DNA from: Meconema thalassinum
Lineage: Eukaryota; Arthropoda; Insecta; Orthoptera; Tettigoniidae
Direction: 5' to 3'
Assembly (NCBI GenBank): GCA_946902985.2
Contig: CAMPQE020000051.1
Span: 1,364,001-1,428,000 of the forward strand
DNA: 64,000 nt
Position numbers and translations under genes: made by a program
Notes under the pieces: model-generated
Database searches by the model: none
The model's input: the letters and a program-made list of their open reading frames with translations, nothing else
Told to the model about the DNA's origin: nothing
In this document: positions 11,628 to 23,949 of the stretch, piece after piece
How the letters are laid out: each line of letters opens with the position of its first letter
Numbering within the stretch: position 1 is the first letter of the stretch

Positions 11628-12542
11628 CACTTCCTTTTGTATCCTATCAATGATATTGTTTATTCTAACTGTCTTGGATTTCTTCTACATTCTTAATAAA
11701 CTAGACATTGCTTGCATTATGCGATGAATCCTTAACATTAAACCTCCTGTGCCTACCAATCGCACAAATAACTCCGAGGATTCGATATATTGCCTCACAC
11801 TCTAAAAACTGGAATCAAAGACCTTTCAAACAATATGTAATGCGATTTTGTACCTCCCAAAGTCACCCAGTGCCCGATTCCACTTCTCGGCAAGAAAGAA
11901 TAGCCCTCTTTTTTAAATTTTCTGCACAAGAGAATGATTTATCATAAAGAATTATATTAAACTCCACCAAAACCTCTACAATTGTGCCGTGTCTGTTGCG
12001 GTATTTCGCCTAGTCACACCAATCGGGCTCATCAGCGGACTCATGGCACACCCTGCCTCACATTTACATCCTACTGGAAATAACAGTACATCCTTTCTCG
12101 TTCTGAATACTTTCCTGAAAGACTGGTGTAAGAATGCATTCGGCAATGCGGTGTCATTGAAGAAGCTGAATGCAACGATTCTTGGTGAATAGTTAATGTA
12201 GTTTGTCTTGTTCCTCTGAACTCCAGTGTCGACTGTTTTGAGTGTTCATACAACCAATGAGATGAAACCTGACCTCTTTCGAGAAAAAAAAATATCAGTT
12301 GTGGTTCAACAAGTCCATCACGTACACTTAGTTAATAATAGCTATATAAATGAATTCTCGACCCCTTGTCTACTGCAATTACTGTAGTGGTTTTGTACGG
12401 TTTGAACTTAACTATCCATACGGTATTGCAGTATTTGGTATTATTTTCCGAAGTAACCAGATCCAGGAGTTATGGTCCACCATTTGCGACTCTGAAGTGG
12501 GATGCCACAACTGCTTCAGAGTTCTACAAAGTGGGAACTGTG
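11628..12542. other. no gene recognised
   Basis: Open frames of 60-90 codons exist here but show no family motif, repeat or splice context I can support. Confidence 0.3.
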
Positions 12543-14050
12543 CAGGGGCGGATACAGGGTGGGGGGAGGGCGATTGCCCCCGCCCCCCAAGAGAAAATAA
12601 AAGAGAATGGAAAAGGGGGAAAGCGAAGGGGAGGAGAGAAGTGAAGGAGGAGAGGCACAAAACGAACTATAAACAATGATTTTAACCTAACTAGTATTCA
12701 GTTAATAATCGTGTAATATAAATTAAATTACCAGTATCATCATGGACGTCAGCGGCAAGAACTATAGAGGAGAAGAAGAAAACGCAAACCAAAGAGAGAA
12801 CCAACAAGAAACCAAAGAGTCCCAGAGCCTACCGTAACCGGCAGAGACGTGGGTAAAACTGTGTTGAGTATTCTCAATCATCACAGTCTTGTCCTATGTC
12901 GGTGTGTTGGCGTTGGTACTGACGGGTGCGCTATTATGGCGTCAGAAGCTTGTGGTGCTGTCGCCGAGGTGCAAACCGAAGCAGAGCATGCCGTTAGGTG
13001 CCCTTGTTATAACAACGCTTTTGAATTTGTCTATTTCGAAGTCCTAGAAAGTCGTCGCCGTGCGAAATGCAATAGGAGTTATGAAGGCCACTATTACATT
13101 CATTGATTCGTCCTCGAAACTCTCCTATGTATTTAAAGCAACTCTAGGTGAACTTTAATGTAGACTTTGTGAGACGCAGTGGATCGAACGGCACGACGGT
13201 TTTGTACAATTTCGCTCTTTATTCCCGAACATAGTCGAGAGTTTAGACTCGATTACTTTATGGAAGGACTCAGAAAGTGCACCTAAGGCAAACACGCTCA
13301 TAGCTGCTCTTTGTGAGAGTGATTTTATAGCTACCGTCATTTGCTTGTCAGAAATCCCTGGAGACATTAAAACACTCAGCATTTTGTTTCAAAAAGGGCA
13401 AATAGACTTGAAGGAAGCCCAGGGTGCGCTAGACGACACTATTACTGTGTTGAGCAAGAGGAGAGAAGAGTGCGAAACACAATTTGCTGAGCTCTTCGAA
13501 GAAGCAGAACCTCTGGCAAAACAACTTGGAACCAAACTTCTGCTCCCACGCATCGCACAACGGCAAAAGCACCGCGAAAATCATCCAGCGCCAACCGTAG
13601 AAGAGTACTATAGTCGGGCCGTTTCCTACCCATTTTAGACTACGTCCTAGAAGACCTAATCACTCGCTTCCATTAAGCAACACAGGAGTTACACTGCCTA
13701 TCAGCAATGATGCGGATGTGGACACAATCGCTGCAAAGTACTTCAAACTTCTCCATCAACATTCTGCCGCGTCTGCGACAAGGCTTCTACAAGGTGAATT
13801 TTGTATGTGGAAGGCAAAGTGGTCCCGGGAGCTTGAATCGGGGTCAACCATCCCAAAGAAAGCTATAGAAGCTTTAATTGCCTGCGATAAAGAGTTGTAC
13901 CCCAATATTCATCGATGTCTCAAGATTTATGCTACTTTACCGTCAGCGCCGCTTCATCGGAGAGGTCATATTCTTCTTTGAGAAAGCTGAAGGCGTGGTT
14001 GCGGTCGACTATGTCCGATGAACTATTAAACGGACTTGCTTTGTTGTGAC
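12543..14050 (+). pseudogene. hAT element C relic with broken transposase
   Basis: The element begins at 12543 with the hAT-type terminus CAGGGGCGGATACAGGG. Coding blocks follow on the + strand: 12900-13010 with GTDGCAIMASEACG and HAVRCPCYNNA (second Asp motif and following Cys/His region); about 13165-13340, out of frame, including an ETRWIERHDG-like stretch; 13345-13638 with DIKTLSILFQKGQIDL; and 13718-13981, with the C-terminal IPKKAIEALIACDKELYPNI motif and the start of the hATC domain. Several stops and frameshifts separate them, and the N-terminal zinc finger and first catalytic region are missing. No 3' terminus was found. Similar in type to hAT B but a separate lineage. Confidence 0.75.
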
Positions 14051-17000
14051 TAGAGTTTGTTGTTTGGTTTTTATGAACAAAATTGCTGTATGTGTAATAT
14101 TTACGTACAATTAGCAATACACATGTACCTGTCATAATTTCGGGTAGCCTTGTTCTTATTTCGCTCAACCTATACCCCTAAAATAAAGGTTAAATATGGT
14201 TTTAAACTCCCGTAAATCTGATTAAATTGTGTCTTTAACGATCTTTTTCTCGTCGATCGATTAAAATTCCTTGGTCCTCGAGCCGGGTTTTTATTTAATT
14301 TTGAAGCTATTGTCTAAGCTATACAGTATAGTTATTTTTTACGGTTGTCAGTCAGCAAACTATATAACTCTAATTTTACTCACCTACCCTTTAATTACAT
14401 TAATACAGTAACTATAAACTATGAACCCGGTATGATAGCGTTTTGGATAAAATTAAAAGTCTATATTTACGAAAGCGCTCTAGCGATATTATTGGCATGG
14501 CAAATGATAAAATAGAGTGCAGTCTTGGACTGGCCAATTGGGAAGAACGGGAGTTCCAATCGAGGCCTTTAGGAGACTCTGAGTGCCGACCCCCCCCCCT
14601 CCTTAACGTCTTTGTCCAGCTGCAAACCTTTCAGTCTCGAACATCCGTCGTCAATTCGAGCTGAATTCGTCGTTGGCCTTTCGTCGTTTCGCCGTTAGCA
14701 AAATTGGCAAGTGAACATAACTTCAGAAATGCATCGTTGATTCAATCCAGGACATGCCCCCAATTTGTGGGAACCGGTGTCAAAAAACACTCACGTTTTA
14801 TTTGTTGAAAAAGAAAATTTGTTTACTTAACAAATAAAAATAATATTGATTACATTAACAAAATACAGATTACGTTGATGCCTTCCCAGCTCCAAAGAAC
14901 AACATTAATAAAGTCCATGGCCACTGTATTTTCTATGTCCGTGCGCAAAACCTCAAGATTCCTGCCACTGCCATCGTAATATGCAGGCCTTAAGGCTCCT
15001 ACTGTGACGTCATGCCTAGTGTCGTTATAGTAGCAGCAGCAAGTCAGATAGCTCCCTTCACACGCAGTCTCTTCAAACCTAATATCAATTACGCTCCCGC
15101 CTCAAGACGTAGAAAAATAGCAATGCTATTGTGGGCTGATTGGCACTTCCATCCGTTACCACTACATATGCCTAATTATCACTCCGCTTGTTCGAATCCG
15201 GCCGATGTAGCTGGCATTTTGAGAGTGAACAAAATGGTACATTGCCGGTACATTTACTGGGACGTTGAAACACACAAACAGGGCTAAATTGCAGGATTTT
15301 GACGTCGAGAATAAGATCTATTCTTGGCCAATTTTTCGTTGTTCACCGCTTTGAAAGGGTTTATGGTAGATGCCTGAGACAACCCCACATCACTCTTGGC
15401 TATTCAACAGATCACGCCCTAAACTGCTCGTGAATGACAAAGCACAATGTAACCTATCTCTAATTGTAACCAATGCACAGGCCACCCTCAAGGTGACTTA
15501 AACAGGGCCTATCCTAACAGCACTTATTTTCTATGACTCAATCTAACTTGTTTCTTGCATCAGGAATTTACAATGGGTTGTAATTTTGTAATCAGGTACA
15601 ATAACCTACAGTGCATACACCAGGTGCTAACAATCCCATTAATGTAAATACAGTAGCCTACACAAATGCTGCCACGAAAACATTACCATATTCACTTGAG
15701 CTTGATCGAGAGACCATTCTCACAAATAATGTAACTTGGACTGACTTCAGTAGATACTGAATACTGGATATCGCTTCTCTGATTTACATACGGTAAGTAA
15801 CTTAACCTCAGCATTATCATATTAGAAATGTTTCCAGTCCAAGCATAGGCTGAAGTTTGGGAACTTCTTACAATAATTGAGACCATATTAACTAACAACC
15901 TACCATCAAGCCGATTAGCTCTTCTCTCCCGAAGAATGGTATCTAACTTTCAGGGAAATGTTAACACACACTCTTGTATTCCCCGTAATGTACCTACCAA
16001 TAATTTCTAGGAATATTGTGTATGCATTGCTTTCTTAAATTATCGTGGTGTGGAAGGAGAAGCAAGCCACATTATCATTTCTTTCATAATACCGGTAGTT
16101 GCTATAAACAAACTTTGGACATACCTGCGACCTGGGAAGGAGGTTTCCTGAACAAACAACATTTTATTACCATCCAAAAAACTTTGTATGAGTCGAAATA
16201 ATAAGTGATATAGAGGTCCTAACTAAAACATAACCTTCTGTGTGATGACAAACATGCAACGCAAAATTTGCGTAGATACAATAACCTACCTACAAAATGA
16301 ACATTTGTTTCAGAAAATAAATAATCCTCATTCTAGATGACGTAAGTAGAAGCGTTCTCAAGTATCACTTTTCACGCGGATACTCATTCATAAAAGATAT
16401 TAACAACACAGCACAAAGCAAAATGGTCGCCATCTCTACCCCCTACCGATCAATCGTTAAGAGTCGCTGCATGATGGCCTGTACATTACGATGGCAGTGT
16501 TCCTGCCCGTCTTCCCACACAAATCTATCTTCACACCCCACCACTTGAATAAGACTGATTTTGATAATGATAATAATTTCTAACTACCTTTTTGTCGGTC
16601 AACACGAGTGGGCCCAATGAATGGGCGGGGTACAATATACCAAGTATTAGTTAACATTCACATTCCTTGGAAATGTGTATAATTGTTGTACAAGATCTGT
16701 GGAATGCATAGTTGTAAAATAATACTAAATTATCCAGAATGTCTCCTTGGAAATAAATAAATAAAGATACGAGCCTTACAGTAGTCGCATATGATGTGTA
16801 ACGTCTGACATGTTATCCTACCTTGAAGTTGTTATCGTTTTTATTATCCTTGACATTCATCAACACACAAAATATATTTTTATTTTTTACACTCTCATAA
16901 TACAATTTCAAGACTCTCTTTTTTTCTACACTGCCTACTTGATATTTCTACTCTCGCACTGCCTTCTTGATACTCTGCTGTTACATCACTCTCCAGCCAG

Positions 17001-17702
17001 TAACTAAGTTACGTTTACAGAGAATGTTATTTTTTCTTCATTGCCTTCTTGATATTTCTACTCTCGCACTGCCTTCTTGATACTCTGATGTTACAAAGTA
17101 ATCCGTATGTGATAAACATTCCACATGGTACCACTGCCAGCTGGATCACATCCCTTCTGGCTCCTAAAGCAGACAGGAAGGATGCGATACAACTGTCAGT
17201 GCGTCTTACACACTTCCGTCCCATTTCTCAAAATCACTCAAACAAAAATATCCAGCAACCGAGTGGAAAGATGTTACACATCAATAAAAATTAATAATTA
17301 AAAAAATGGATACTAAAAAGCATCGAAACATGTTCTCCATTTAAGTACCCCCCACCCATGTTTGTACATAAAAGCGTGTTATTTTGTGATATATCTCAGG
17401 CAATATTTCTTTCATGTTTGGGTGTTTACATACTTGGGCACAATTTGTTGATCGACTGAAAACCTTTCTTCTTCTTCTTCTGCGTGAATGGGTCTCCTAG
17501 GAAAAGGAAACACAAATAGTTTTGACACAAGAAACAGAGTTTTAAATGTTCAAAGTTGTAGTCATAACATTTTTGTATAATTTCCAAATGTGCCTTTGCT
17601 TTTAGCTGATCTTCGCCGTTTGCCTCATACCTCCAATGTTTATAAGAATTTCTTAACATTTATTTTTAATGTGCGTGTGAAATCCCAAGTTTAGTTTAGG
17701 GT
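14051..17702. other. 3.6-kb stretch without recognisable genes
   Basis: I looked for transposase, reverse transcriptase and structured-repeat signals on both strands and found only small items: a short AT-rich hairpin near 14795-14840 (TTTTATTTGTTGA with its complement), C-runs near 14590, and a duplicated block at 16929-17093. The open frames at 15012-15287 and 15692-15898 have no recognisable motifs. Confidence 0.3.
16929..17093. repeat. ~52-bp direct repeat, 112 bp apart
   Basis: GCCTTCTTGATA / TTTCTACTCTCGCACTGCC / TTCTTGATACTCTG-type sequence occurs at about 16929-16983 and again at 17041-17093. Each copy is itself a near-repeat of a ~26-bp unit. Pyrimidine-rich on the + strand. Confidence 0.7.
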
Positions 17703-17735
17703 GACGCGTTTCGACCCTATAGTGGCCACCATCAG
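17703..17735 (-). ncRNA. candidate minimal hammerhead ribozyme core (Penelope type)
   Basis: On the minus strand the order is CTGATG, then a short stem (GGCC...GGTC) with loop ACTATAG, then GAAAC and GCGTC. This matches the core order of the minimal hammerheads known from Penelope-like elements, including the self-complementary ACGCGT. The last core base is G instead of A (CTGATGG), and I do not see a convincing stem I, so it is probably inactive or coincidental. Confidence 0.3.
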
Positions 17736-17784
17736 ATCATGATCACTGTGTTCAAATTTAAGAAAAATCTCAATAATGTAAATT

Positions 17785-18547
17785 AACTCATGTAGACCTG
17801 GATGTCCTATGCAAATACTTCGAAAAGTGGTGCTTGAAGCCCAGTTCTAATAAAACGGAAACCTGCTTCTTCCATTTAAACAATCGGCAAGCGAACTCTA
17901 TCCTGAAAGTGTCTCTTAATGGAGGCCCTCTCCCTCATAATGCCAACTTCAAATATCTTGGAGTTACTCTTGACCGAACGTTATCGTACAGGAAGCATCT
18001 CACCAACCTAGCAGCCAAATTAAGGACACGTAACAATATCATCCACAAACTTGCTGGCTCCACATGGGGAGCGTTTGCAACTACATTGCGTACTTCGGCG
18101 ATGGCACTGGTACTTTCAACAGCTGAGTACTGTTCCTCAGTTTGGATCAACAGCTCTCATGTTAAAAAGGTGGACACAGTTCTGAACGAGACAATGCGTA
18201 TTATTAGTGGCACAATAAAATCTTGCACCATATATAGCCGTCTCACGTCAAGATCTCCACCTATTCAAACAGCACAGGAACTGGTTAGGAAGGTTTATGA
18301 TCCAAAAGCTGATTGGCAAAATGAGTGGAACAGCACAGCTCCAATGCAATGGCAGGTATTGTTCAACATTCAAAATCTGCCAGCTGGATTTGATTTGCCC
18401 CGCAAGACATGGGTAACTCTCAACAGAGTCCGCACTAACCACGGGAGATGCGGATCAATGATGTTCAAATGGGGTATGCTGCGATCTTCCCAAACCTGTG
18501 ATTGTGGTGCAGTTAGACAGACTATGAACCATATTGTCACTGAGTGT
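17785..18547 (+). pseudogene. jockey-like LINE, reverse transcriptase 3' part (first segment)
   Basis: The plus-strand frame (17834-18547, open further 5') encodes the thumb and C-terminal region of a jockey-clade reverse transcriptase. It includes FKYLGVTLDRTLSY, then AEYCSSVWINSSH, and the zinc-binding CDCGAVRQTMNHIVTEC near the end. The copy is 5' truncated, with no endonuclease or catalytic palm. At 18548 it is interrupted by a minus-strand LINE; the same frame resumes at about 21685. Confidence 0.85.
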
Positions 18548-18569
18548 ATTTTTTTAAGCATTTTATTAA

Positions 18570-21276
18570 TCCCTTAACGAGTCAAGGACTCATATACAAA
18601 GAAATCGTACAGTTTTATCTTGTTGGCGACAAATTACAATTCAATGTTCAGTTTACAAAGTTTTCAGTATGAAAATATATACAACATTTTGTAGCTTTCA
18701 TAAGTTTTTGTACACAATATAGTCTTCTTTTGTCTTCTCAGATTTTGGAATTTCTTCAAACTGACATTTTATAATCATTACACATTTTTTATCATTCCAG
18801 CAGCAGGTGATATTTTTTTAAACTAATGCATCAATGTGCTTTTGCCAGGAGAGATTTTCATCTATTATCAGGCCTAGGTATTTGACAAATGAGACCCTTT
18901 TAACTGCCTTTCCATTCAGCATTATATTCTGAGTGATGTCTAACTTTGTTCTACGCTTAGATATTATTAAATAATTTGTTTTATCTTCATTTATTGTTAA
19001 TTTATTTCACTGGGTCCAGCCAAGTATTGTATTCATGTCCTCCTGCATGTGTCTAATCAGCGTGTTGGTGGTGTACGCATTGTAAAAGATGCGTAAGTCA
19101 GCTGCAAACAACGTTATATTACCATGAAAACTGAGTGTTGCTATGTCATTAATATATACTAAGAAGAGGGAAGACCCAGTATTGATCCTTGGGGCACACC
19201 ATGGGTAATATTTACTTCCTCACTTCTGTAGCCATTTATTTCAACATACTGCTTACGATTAGACAGGTAATTTTTAAACCATGTCCAAGCTACTCCTCGG
19301 ATACCTGCTTTATCAAGTTTCCCTAAAAGAATTTCATGGTCAACAGTATCAAACGCCTTTCTCAGGTCTATGAAAAGGCCACTCGCTGTCATCTTATTGT
19401 CTACGACATCCTGCAAGTTAGAAATTATAACAATTGTGGCTATTTCTGTGCTTGAGTTTTCTCGGAATCCATACTGCCCTTTGTAGAAGTAATCATTTTT
19501 ATTTAAAAAATTAACAATTCTGCTTTTTACTGCTGTTTCGAGTACCTTGGATATGGGTGGGAGGATGGAAATGGGTCTGTAATTATCTGGATTGCTTTTG
19601 TCACCTCCTTTATAGACTGGTATGACTCGTGCTATTTTTAGATCATCAGGCACCAGACCAGTCTCTAACGATAAATTAATTAAAGTAGTTAGTGGGCTAC
19701 TTAGCATGTCAATGGAGTTTTTGAACAATTTTACTGACATACCATCATTGTCTTGGCTACTTTTCATTTTAAGGCTTAATATAATATTGCGAATTTCCAT
19801 CTCATTAGTCGGGGTCATAAATATGGAATCTGTGTTGACATTAATTTCATTAATTTTTTTCCCTGGGGGGATGTTTTTGGCTAATTTGTGTGCTATGTTT
19901 ATAAAGTGAGTGTTTAGAGCATGGCAAATATTTTCTTTTCATGTGAAAGATTTACCGTCAATTATTATCTCACTGGGACCATCTTAGTTTTCAGTTGTGC
20001 AGTTGTAGATCATTTCATTGATTACTTTCCAAGTATCTTTTATGCTATTGTCGTTCAATGTTAATTTACGTTCATAGTATGAGGATTTCAGTTTCCGTTT
20101 TGAAGCTGTCACTTTGTTCCTACATATTATGTGCTCTTCCTTTAAGAGGTTGTTGTTTCTGTGAATGTTAGTTTTAAGTTTAGCATGCAGTAGGTCCCTT
20201 CGTTTTATTAGCTGAATGAATTCTGTTGTTATCCATGGGTTATTGTGGTTCTGGTGTATTTCCTTCAAAGGTGTGTCAGTGTTTTCTTTGTTGGGTGTCT
20301 GTGTCAAGATTTTGTGTTTAATGGCGATGTAAGTTTCATTTACATCATCTAAACAGTCTATTTGATTGAGATCATTGGAGAATATATTTTTGTTCACGTA
20401 CCGGTAATTTTTATTTACCTTTTCTGAACTAGACCTTTGCTTGTTGTGGGGGTATTTAAATGTCATGTTCGTGATTGGGCTTTTGCCTGGATAGTAATTT
20501 GACCAGAAAATCTCAGTTACAAGAATATTATGATCACTAATATCACTATTTATATTGCTTATCCTATAGGCATATTTACAGTTATTAGTGGCCACCTGAT
20601 CAAGGAGTGTACTTGTTGATTCACATATTCTTGTTGGATACCGAGTATTGCCTTGTGTGAATCCATAGCTTGATAGTAGATTGAGGTATGATTTGGTTAC
20701 ATTATTTTTGTTAAGTAAGTTAATATTTGTATCACCAATGCATAAGCAAAGATTGGCATTATTTTTCGAGAGAATGTGCTCTAGAGATTGCATGAAATTT
20801 GTTGCGTTATTTATGTTAGGATTATATACTGCAATTATATTAATGGTATGCAGGTTATTGAAACGAACAGTATCACTTCTTATAAGCTCCAACTGGATCT
20901 AGCTATGGTTACTCTCAACTAGGTTAAGAACTTTTATATTCCATTTTTTGTGGACATAAACTCCCACACCTCCGCCGTCCTGATTGTCTCTGTGTACAAA
21001 AGCAACAGAATAGTTGTTTAGGTTGAAGTATTTAGCTTCATTACTTTTTACCCAAGTCTCGGTTACCACTATGACATCTAGATTTTCAACAATATGTATT
21101 AGTATCTCGATATCTTCTAGTTTATTTTTGATGCTTTTGATAACCAGGTAAATACACTTGATTTGGCTAACCTCATTTTTAGTGTCTGCTACGTAGTCGT
21201 GGATACAGTCATATTTTCGCTCATCAATTAATGTGTGCAAGTCAATATCAACTAGTAGGTCCATGTCTTGATTCAT
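18570..21276 (-). pseudogene. LINE ORF2: AP endonuclease / reverse transcriptase
   Basis: Starts at ATG 21276, two bases after the ORF1 stop. The endonuclease part includes VVTETWVKSNEA and GGGVGVYVHKKW, then CIGDTNINLLN and ISDHNILVTE. The reverse transcriptase part includes ARVIPVYKGGDKSNPDNYRP, LFIDLRKAFDTVDHEIL and THGVPQGSILG. Frames 20899-21276, 19984-20892 and 19159-19818 are all in one register, so the breaks there are simple nonsense codons at 20899, 19984 and about 19940. One frameshift follows near 19175. After it, the motif expected as FADD reads LFAADLR, losing the first Asp of the pair. Relatively young copy, but dead. C-terminal sequence continues to near 18570. Confidence 0.85.
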
Positions 21277-21278
21277 TA

Positions 21279-21684
21279 TTATTTCTGTGAATGGGATGGC
21301 TGAGCCTTGTTGATGGAAGAGTCTCTTACTAGCCTTTCAATGTCTTCCGGTGAGCTGATCCTGACAGCCTTGTCACTATCTGATTTACGGACGAATATTT
21401 TGCAGTCCCGGGTCCAGACGTACTTAAAACCTAATTTACGGAGGTCTCTTGCCTGTTTGTGGAGTACTTTATTAGCTGGCGTCAAATGCTCGTTAATGTA
21501 GATAGGCCTAGCCCTTCCATTGATTCCTGCATCACTTGAGTTCAGGTTGGGTTTGGAACTTTTGCCTTTTAAAATTGCCTCTTTTTTAGCCGGCTGCAGA
21601 AATTGACTAGTAAAGGGGGTGGAAGACCTTCTCTGCTTTGTGGTAGCCGATGGAAGGCGTCAATATCGGATTCAACAACTGTGA
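21279..21684 (-). pseudogene. LINE ORF1, C-terminal part
   Basis: The minus-strand frame at 21279-21485 reads LHKQARDLRKLGFKYVWTR and then the DCKIFVRKSDSDKAVRI segment. Further 5' (to about 21684) GVTVVESDIDAFHRLP is visible in another frame. This resembles the baculovirus-FP-like nucleic-acid-binding ORF1 of CR1-type LINEs. The 5' part is missing. Confidence 0.7.
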
Positions 21685-21888
21685 CACCCATTAGTATTAG
21701 TAGGGCATTCACTGGATCAACACAGGAATTTGTAATAGCCTCTACTGAAGCCATAAGATGGCTAGAAAATTTAGACATTAATCTTTGAACACCCTTTCCC
21801 TTGCATGATTGTTACAGTTGTAATGTGTATGTATGTATATTGTTTATGTTGTTTGTTTTGTGTTGTACCATCCGCTAATAATAATAAC
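21685..21888 (+). pseudogene. jockey-like LINE, resumed C-terminus and 3' UTR
   Basis: After the inserted LINE the + strand resumes the jockey frame with ISRAFTGSTQEF and WLENLDINL, stops at 21786-21788, and continues into a short 3' UTR ending GTACCATCCGCTAATAATAA. Together with 17785-18547 this forms one interrupted element. Confidence 0.8.
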
Positions 21889-22088
21889 TTATCGTTAGGT
21901 GAATTATGATCGATTCGCTTGAATCTTGTCTACGTTAGATTTGTGTGTGAATTACGGTGTATATGCACGTGTATACACTTTAGACAGTATTACACAGTAA
22001 ACAATAACAGACTAATTAACAGCATGCACTAGAAATATAATTACAATATTCACTTATCCTGGTGTTGGCTACACTGCTACTGACGCCG

Positions 22089-23620
22089 CACAGTGTGTCG
22101 AATCCCATATCTAGATGGAAAAAATTCACTATCGCAATTGAAAGCGAAAACTGGCCCATTCGATAGTGAAAAACCAGATGGTGACCTTTGGTCTTCCTCT
22201 CCGCTCTCTGGTGCGTAGGAGGGAGGTTATACAGTAGGTGCTGAACGTCCTCCTAGCAGTTATCAGGTCATTTGATAGGAGGTGTCGGAGTGAACCGAAC
22301 GTTGTGATTCTAGTGAGTTCAACGAGGTGTTGTCTTCTGTGGCTCATGGAATAGTGAAAAGAGGTATGTGTTCGCAATTTTATGCGTAATACAAGCTTTC
22401 TGCATTAAATAAATTATTTACTTTATGAGTGCCTCATAGTGCCACATTACTTTAAACGTCATTCGATAGGAAATTTAATGTAGATTCAGGATATGTAGTG
22501 GATTGGTTGCGCACGAATGTGCATGATGGTTTATTTTCTTATTTTCAGTGACTATGTGGGCATTACCGCGAGAAGAATTTTTCAACGCGTGGCGGTCGTG
22601 TGGTAAATAGGGGCGTACAGACGACATATTTCAATATGTTCTGAATACATTTGATCCTACAACTCTTACTGACACTCAGGTGCAGGAGCTAAGAAACAAA
22701 ATTAAGTTGATATCCCATAATATTCACAAAAATGGGAGAGTGCAGGAAGAACAATGCCACGTACATAGGTAATCTACCTATGGAAGCTATTGATTTACTT
22801 AATGACCCCCAAGGAACTTTGACATCAAATGATGAAGACCAGTATAGCAATGACTACGATGCTCTGGACTCTACAGGAGAATCAGGTGACAAATGAACAT
22901 TAGACATTTTGTTATTATTAAGGGGAGTGAGATTAATGAGAACATTACTTGACGAATGGACGTATTCTTTGTATTTTCAATAGGAGAAATAGGCCTAATA
23001 TTCAATATATGTTGTCTTTATTTCCATGCTTTTCTAGAGAAATAATATTGTTTTCGTGTGTGAAGTATGTTTACTAAAACTACGTCATTTACAGCACTGT
23101 AAAATGACATGTTGTTATAAAGAAATTGTTTGTATGATTTTGACGAATATATTTTTATTTTTAGAAAATAAATGTTATTTTTTGTGCTTATTTCGTTGTT
23201 CTATGTTCAATAACAATTTAATATACGTTTTAATCTGGATGATTTTACATAGAGTGACTTCCTCTATTCCCTCAAATAAGGTGTAACAAGAATACTTGAC
23301 TGAAAGTCTCATTGTTATTCATATTTTATCCAGTTTTAAATAGTATGTTTACCACTGTCATAAACTATCATATACACATCCAAATCGTGATTTTTACTAT
23401 CATAAATGGATGATTCTTGTGTTGCTTTCGGTCATTTTTTACACCTCACCTTACCCCTTACCCCTATATATTTACCCCTGAAGATCGTACACTTTAGACG
23501 ATGCCAGAAATGAATTCAGCGACCCTGAAAACGGTATATTGCCAACTTTTAATAGAATCCCAGCATTATTAACGAAGTTATTAATTTTTTCCACCTAGAA
23601 TTGGCAATCGACACACTGTG
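22089..23620. mobile_element. Transib-like DNA transposon, 1532 bp
   Basis: The termini are 38-bp inverted repeats matching at 34 of 38 positions: CACAGTGTGTCGA at 22089, and its complement ending at 23620, with a shared inner GGTGGAAAAAATT-type block. Flanking pentamers are identical, CGCCG at 22084-22088 and 23621-23625. Transib elements are known for 5-bp GC-rich CGNCG-like target duplications and CAC-starting ends, related to RAG signal sequences, so the fit is good. Interior coding is poor (see 22300-22896). The element is too short for a full Transib transposase and is probably a deletion derivative. Confidence 0.7.
22300..22896 (+). pseudogene. degenerate spliced coding remnant in Transib-like element
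   Basis: A frame with FNEVLSSVAHGIVKR runs to a donor-like GTATGTG at 22364. An acceptor (TTTTCTTATTTTCAG, ending 22548) is followed in phase by WALPREEFFNAWRSCGK, then after a stop by FDPTTLTDTQVQELRNKIK. A last open piece encodes IGNLPMEAIDLLNDPQGT and an acidic tail ending at 22896. I cannot prove homology to Transib transposase from memory. Position inside the TIRs and the short intron are the argument. Confidence 0.35.
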
Positions 23621-23625
23621 CGCCG

Positions 23626-23949
23626 CTAGCTAGTGTGCCTCCTGTCGCTCACTTGTCAGCCTGCGCGCTCTCTGTTATCATAATTATGTAATTGAGGTTT
23701 TGACAAGGCTATCGTTGTACTTGAACTAAACTGAATGCGGTTGGAGTGCCAATTAAAAGGGTACGGTATGTTAAGAACTGTTTTCATTACTATCGTGGCC
23801 ATTTATCCATCCACCGCGCCTTAGACATTTGTCCATTTGGTTGCTGCCGGTCTAATAGATGGTATAGGACCCTACGAATCTACCTATATACAGATTGAAA
23901 ATAGACACAAAGTGCATCCTCATCCTATAACATATTTACCATAAACCCC
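23626..23949. other. no feature recognised
   Basis: Spacer between the Transib-like element and the Penelope-like fragment, without coding or repeat signal. Confidence 0.3.

Larger units (their letters stand above)
18548..21684 (-). mobile_element. CR1-like LINE (5' truncated), inserted in the jockey LINE
   Basis: A 3.1-kb minus-strand insertion. Its 3' end is at 18548 (T-run on the + strand) and its 5' end is inside ORF1 near 21684. It carries the end of ORF1 and a full-length but broken ORF2 (endonuclease plus reverse transcriptase). Left and right boundaries follow from where the jockey reading frame stops and resumes. I could not identify a clean target duplication. Confidence 0.85.

Noticed and set aside
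18541..21690. Target duplication ACTGAGTG/ACTGTGAC around the inserted LINE
   Set aside because: The two flanking words only partly match and need a gap; not good enough to call a TSD.
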